From assembly GCF_040869045.1 (NCBI RefSeq), contig NC_090320.1, positions 241,738,978 to 241,802,977 on the forward strand: 64,000 nt of DNA, written 5' to 3'. Position numbers and translations under genes: made by a program. Below are positions 60,320-64,000 of this stretch, in pieces. This stretch comes from Eurosta solidaginis (Eukaryota > Arthropoda > Insecta > Diptera > Tephritidae). The notes under the pieces are model-generated. The model ran no database searches. It saw nothing but the letters and a program-made list of their open reading frames with translations, and was not told the origin of the DNA. Position 1 is the first letter of the stretch, and each line of letters starts with the position of its first letter.

Positions 60320-61197
60320 TTTTTTTTTTTTTTTTTTTGTTTTACGAGGAGGAAGCATCGAAAGCCTCATAGTCAGTGTGGGACTTTAACCGCACTAAAC
60401 CTCCTACCGTCTGAGTACCATTTACCCCCCGGTACTACCGTCAAGTATTCCGTCGGGAGGTAGGTTGAGCACTAAGCTCTACGTCTGTCGGGGTCACGTT
60501 GCTGTACTTAGATAGTGCCGCGGTATGGTTAACGCTGGGACTGACACGCCCTGCTTACTACCTGAATGTGTTTGACGCATACCACTTCTACGAATATTTG
60601 CAAGCCTACCTTAAACACTGTGCATATAGTGCTTGTGGCATGCTGGTGCGTTCGACTACTTGTATTGTAGGGTTTTGTTTTTTACATATGTATATATGTG
60701 TAAATAAATTATATATGTATAAATAGAAATTTTTTTTTTTTTTTTTGAATTTTTTATTTTTTTCCACAATACGTAACGGGGCTTTCCTCGTACTTCCACC
60801 GGTTGGAGAGGTCTTCTCTCCAATCCGAGTATAAACTCTGATTACATGTGAGACGTTTACCCTCATACTCGTTGTTTCTACGGTTGGAGAGGCCTTGTCT
60901 CTAATCCGTAGGTTTGTCGTTGCGTGTATGTTGACTGCTTTTGGTCGCACGGTTGAAGAGGCCATGTCTCCAATCCGTGCTTTATTCCTTCACCTGGGGC
61001 AGTATTCGAACGGTTGAAGAGGCCTTGTCTCCAATCCGTCGCCTGGTTTGCTATTACATTTACCTACATATATTACGGTATTTTCTTATTTTATCATTCT
61101 CACGACGCTAATTGTACGGAGGCCTTGCATTCAATACGTGCTCAGCTCCATCCCCTCCACCTTAGCAATTTGTTATCCACCCACACAACTCGACTGT
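60320..61197 (-). mobile_element. 3' region of R1-clade LINE with poly(A) tract
   Basis: On the minus strand this follows the ORF2 stop at 61198. It contains four hairpins (listed separately), a T-run at 60730-60746 and ends in a poly(A), seen as T(19) at 60320-60338. The inner T-run could be a second element's tail, so 60339-60729 may belong to a separate 3' fragment. The flank beyond the tail reads CACATACATA on the minus strand. Confidence 0.6.
60800..61038 (-). repeat. Four spaced 28-bp hairpin repeats in LINE 3' region
   Basis: Units at 60800-60827, 60881-60908, 60950-60977 and 61011-61038 have the plus-strand form CGGTTG(G/A)AGAGG-5-TCTC(C/T)AATCCG. The arms CGG-TTGGAGA and TCTCCAA-TCCG pair to a stem with a short loop. 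Start-to-start spacings are 81, 69 and 61 bp. A weaker fifth version lies at ~61115-61138. Confidence 0.8.
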
Positions 61198-64000
61198 TCA
61201 ATGTTCGCTGCTGCGCCGTAGCCTTTCAAGACTTCGTAGACACTTCATTATTTCCGCTATTACATCGCACGCCGCTGACCATTTTACCTTGCTTTGTAGC
61301 ATGCATCCAACAATTGTTTCAGGAGTGTAATCCTCTCCAAATATTCTGCACAGTTTGCATCTCGAGCTATAGAACCTAGGACACTCGAAAAATACATGGT
61401 AAACATCTTCTACTGTATCGCCGCCGCAGTGATCGCATATGTTGTTAGGCTCGTGATTGAATCGGTGCAAATATTCCTTAAAGCATCCGTGACCACTCAG
61501 AAACTGTGTGAGGTAGAAATCCACCTCGCCGTGCTTTCTAGATATCCATATATTAATATCTGGGATACATCGGTGTGTCCAACGACCATTTGTTGAGGCA
61601 TTCCACCTGAGCTGCCAGTTCTGCACGCTTCGCTCTCGTGCTCCGTTACTTGAGCTTTGATCCCGATAAATCGTCGCTGCTTCTTTTGCTAATATGTCTA
61701 TAGGACACATTCCTGCGATGATTAGTGCTGCGTCGTCAGAGACAGTTTTAAAGGCGCTACAGACGCGTAGTGCACACAGGCGGTAAGTCGACTTTACCCC
61801 GCGGAAGTATGATTTATACTCCGTGGCCTGATGCCAAACAGGAGCCCTGTAAAGTATTTGGCTTTTTACAACGCCAACCAGAAGTTGACGCCGTCGTTGC
61901 TTTGGTCCTCTTGCATTTATCATTATCCTAGATAATGCTGCTACGGTTTTTGCTACCTTTCCATTGGCATGCTCTAAGTGGGATTTGAATGACAACCTCC
62001 TGTCTATCACAACCCCCAAGTATTTTATTGCAGGCAGCGTGTCGATGTCATAGCGGCCGATTCTTATAGTGACCTGCTCCACCCTTTTCCTACTTGATAT
62101 GAGTACAGCCTCTGTTTTTTGTTCCGCCAGCTGCAGTCCATTTTTCGTAAGCCACGATTGAACCATCGCTATGCTTGTATTAGATTTGGCACATATTTCG
62201 CCTAGGTGCTTGGCGGTGATTACCAATGCGATATCGTCCGCGAAGCCGATAATTTTCACTCCATTGGGTACCTTGAGTCGAAATACTCCGTCATACATAA
62301 TATTCCAAAGCAGTGGACCGAGCAAGGAGCCTTGAGGAACACCGCCTGTGACGTGAAGCTTTTCTACTCCAGCAGCCGTTTCATATTCCAGCACTCTACC
62401 TTCAAAGTAGCTGCGTATGATCCTACGCAGGTAAAGGGATATGCCTATCTGCTCCAGCGTGTCTAGAATTTTTGCCCAATTGGCAGTGTTGAAGGCATTT
62501 TTTACATCTAAAGTAACGATGAGTCAATATTCCTTAGAGCCTTCGAGCCATCGGGTGCCACATATGGCTTCTTGGGCCACTTCCTTCGCCATGTTCACAC
62601 CTTGGATGGTGGATCTTCCTTTCCTAAACCCAAACTGGTTATCGGAAATACCACCCACATCTTCAATTTCTTTTTCGAGTCGATTATAGAGGACTCGCTC
62701 AAGAACCTTACCGGCGGAGTCGAGCAGGCAAATGGGCCTGTAGCTAGATGGTTCCGCCGTATTTTTACCAAACTTTGGCAGCAGGACAAGCTTTTGTCGT
62801 TTCCATATTGTAGGAAATGTCCCCTCAGCCAAGCATGCATTAAATAGTTCCGCAAATGTTGGCGTGTTATAAGTGAGAGCTAGTTTGAGTGCTCTGTTTG
62901 GTACCCCGTCTGGGCCAGGAGACTTGCGGTCTTGCAGTCTATTCACCGCTTGAAGGACCTCGACGACGGTAACCTCGTCAAATGAGTATAGTACGGCGCC
63001 TGATGTGGGAGACACTAGCTCCCTTTGCGTGGGAAATAAAGTATCTACCACGTTTCTGAGAAAAGAGGGGCATGTTGGCATCGCCTCTCCTTTGTGTTTC
63101 AATTTCTTAAAAACCAATTTATAAGCTGTGCCCCAAGGGTCATTCTCGACGTCATCGCAAAGCTTGAGAAAGCATTCGCGCTTACTATCTTTTATTGCTC
63201 TCTTAAGTGCGAGTCGCGCTCTTTTGTAGGTAGCTCTGCACTCTAGAAATTCCGGTCTCCCTCTGGCTCGTTGATAGCGCCTCCTAGCCTGAATACACTC
63301 TCTCCTTAGGGAGTGTATGCGCTCGTTCCACCAAAATGTGGAACAATGTTGTTTGCGCTTGGTCTTTCTAGCCATTGACGCATCGCATGCTGCTCTAATA
63401 TCCGCCATTAATTTATTCGCCATGTCGTTAGCACTTCCTCTATGTTCGACTGTTGTCAACATTAGCTTGAATATGTCGGGGTCGAAAGTATTGATATTCC
63501 AACCTCTGTTTTTTAGGGGTGGCTGTATAGTGGGCCGCCCTCCCCCCTCGAGGTTGATGTCCACCACAATCGCTGAGTGATCGCTTTGGGTATAGCAATC
63601 ACTGATTTTCCACTCAGCCAACCTGTAGAGATTGGCGCTGACAAACGTTATGTCGATTACGGAGCCGAACCCATTTCTTAAGAAGGTGTTTTGCCCACCC
63701 ACGTTAAGGAGCGCTACATCAAGGCATGCAAATTCTTCGAGCAGAGCCCTCCCTTTGGGAGATGTTCTCTGTGAGCCCCACTCTATAGCCCATGCATTAA
63801 AGTCTCCCGCGATGACGAAACGCTCCCGCAACGTCGCATCCATGGCTATTTTCCCGACGATTTCTTCGAACGCGTCCAGCGGCGTACTAGGTGGTATATA
63901 GCAACTGTAAACGTAAATGCCATCAATCTTACCGCATACGAATCCTCGTTCCTTAATTCCGCATATAAGGGATTATGTCTGCAGGACCAAATAGCAGTCT
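61198..64000 (-). pseudogene. R1-clade LINE ORF2 (endonuclease, RT, Cys-rich tail), one in-frame stop
   Basis: The frame is continuous on the minus strand from about 63960 to 61198, apart from a single TGA at 62526-62524. Endonuclease motifs: YSCYIPPSTPLDAFEE (beyond the first Met, at ~63.90 kb), VIAGDFNAWAIEWGS and TQSDHSAIVVD. RT motifs: YRPICLLDSAGKVLE, FGFRKGRSTI, then after the stop LIVTLDVKNAFN, GGVPQGSLLGPLLWN and GFADDIALV with both catalytic aspartates intact. The C-terminal cluster CDHCGGDTVEDVYHVFFEC fits the R1-type zinc-knuckle. A TAA in this frame near 63975 suggests a further frameshift close to the window edge. The 5' end and ORF1 lie outside the window. Such ORF2 proteins perform target-primed reverse transcription. 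Confidence 0.88.

Noticed and set aside
61014..63901. Plus-strand frames across the R1-type LINE
   Set aside because: Antisense shadows of the conserved minus-strand ORF2.

Overview
Organism and setting. The window looks like repeat-dense nuclear DNA of a higher dipteran, most likely a tephritid fruit fly. The signs are a DINE-1/INE-1-like Helentron derivative with an internal (CCGT)n tract, Jockey/CR1-, RTE-, I/LOA- and R1-type LINE remnants, a piggyBac relic and tRNA-derived SINEs. I could not run a search, so the species call is inference. I found no convincing single-copy host gene, no rRNA or functional tRNA gene, and nothing bacterial. Nearly every open frame is transposon-derived or spurious. 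|| Layout. 1-7.1 kb: one complete HINE (Helentron-associated element), an eroded LINE RNase H region, one SINE and unassigned sequence. 7.1-10.5 kb: a hairpin repeat followed by a decayed Jockey/CR1-type LINE. 10.5-13.9 kb: a purine-rich tract and LINE relics. 13.9-33.66 kb: a nested stack. A minus-strand HINE received a piggyBac-like element at TTAA. That element received a plus-strand HINE, whose internal ~130-bp repeat grew into an ~11.8-kb satellite of about 90 monomers. The end of the stack was then duplicated in tandem (units of 3,423 and 3,553 bp). 33.66-40.19 kb: AT-rich sequence with five copies of a ~1.09-kb satellite. 40.19-43.71 kb: two head-to-tail minus-strand HINEs, the first carrying a TA-flanked MITE. 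44.1-51.1 kb: a long fold-back element, partly duplicated in tandem, with one copy split by a nearly full-length RTE retrotransposon that has a 13-bp target-site duplication. 51.1-58.5 kb: a TTATCG-rich minisatellite, two more HINEs, RTE and SINE scraps, and a small MITE. 58.6-64 kb: a (CAA)n-tailed short repeat, a broken LTR-retrotransposon gag/LTR, and a minus-strand R1-clade LINE interrupted by one in-frame stop within the part seen. Its 3' region carries four regularly repeated hairpins. || How the parts relate. The elements do not form a pathway. The value of the window is its record of transposition order and of a satellite growing from the internal repeat of a rolling-circle-type element. 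The best leads are the HINE-born satellite and its higher-order structure, the nested piggyBac/HINE order of events, the RTE insertion that dates a tandem duplication, and the hairpin array in the R1-type 3' region.
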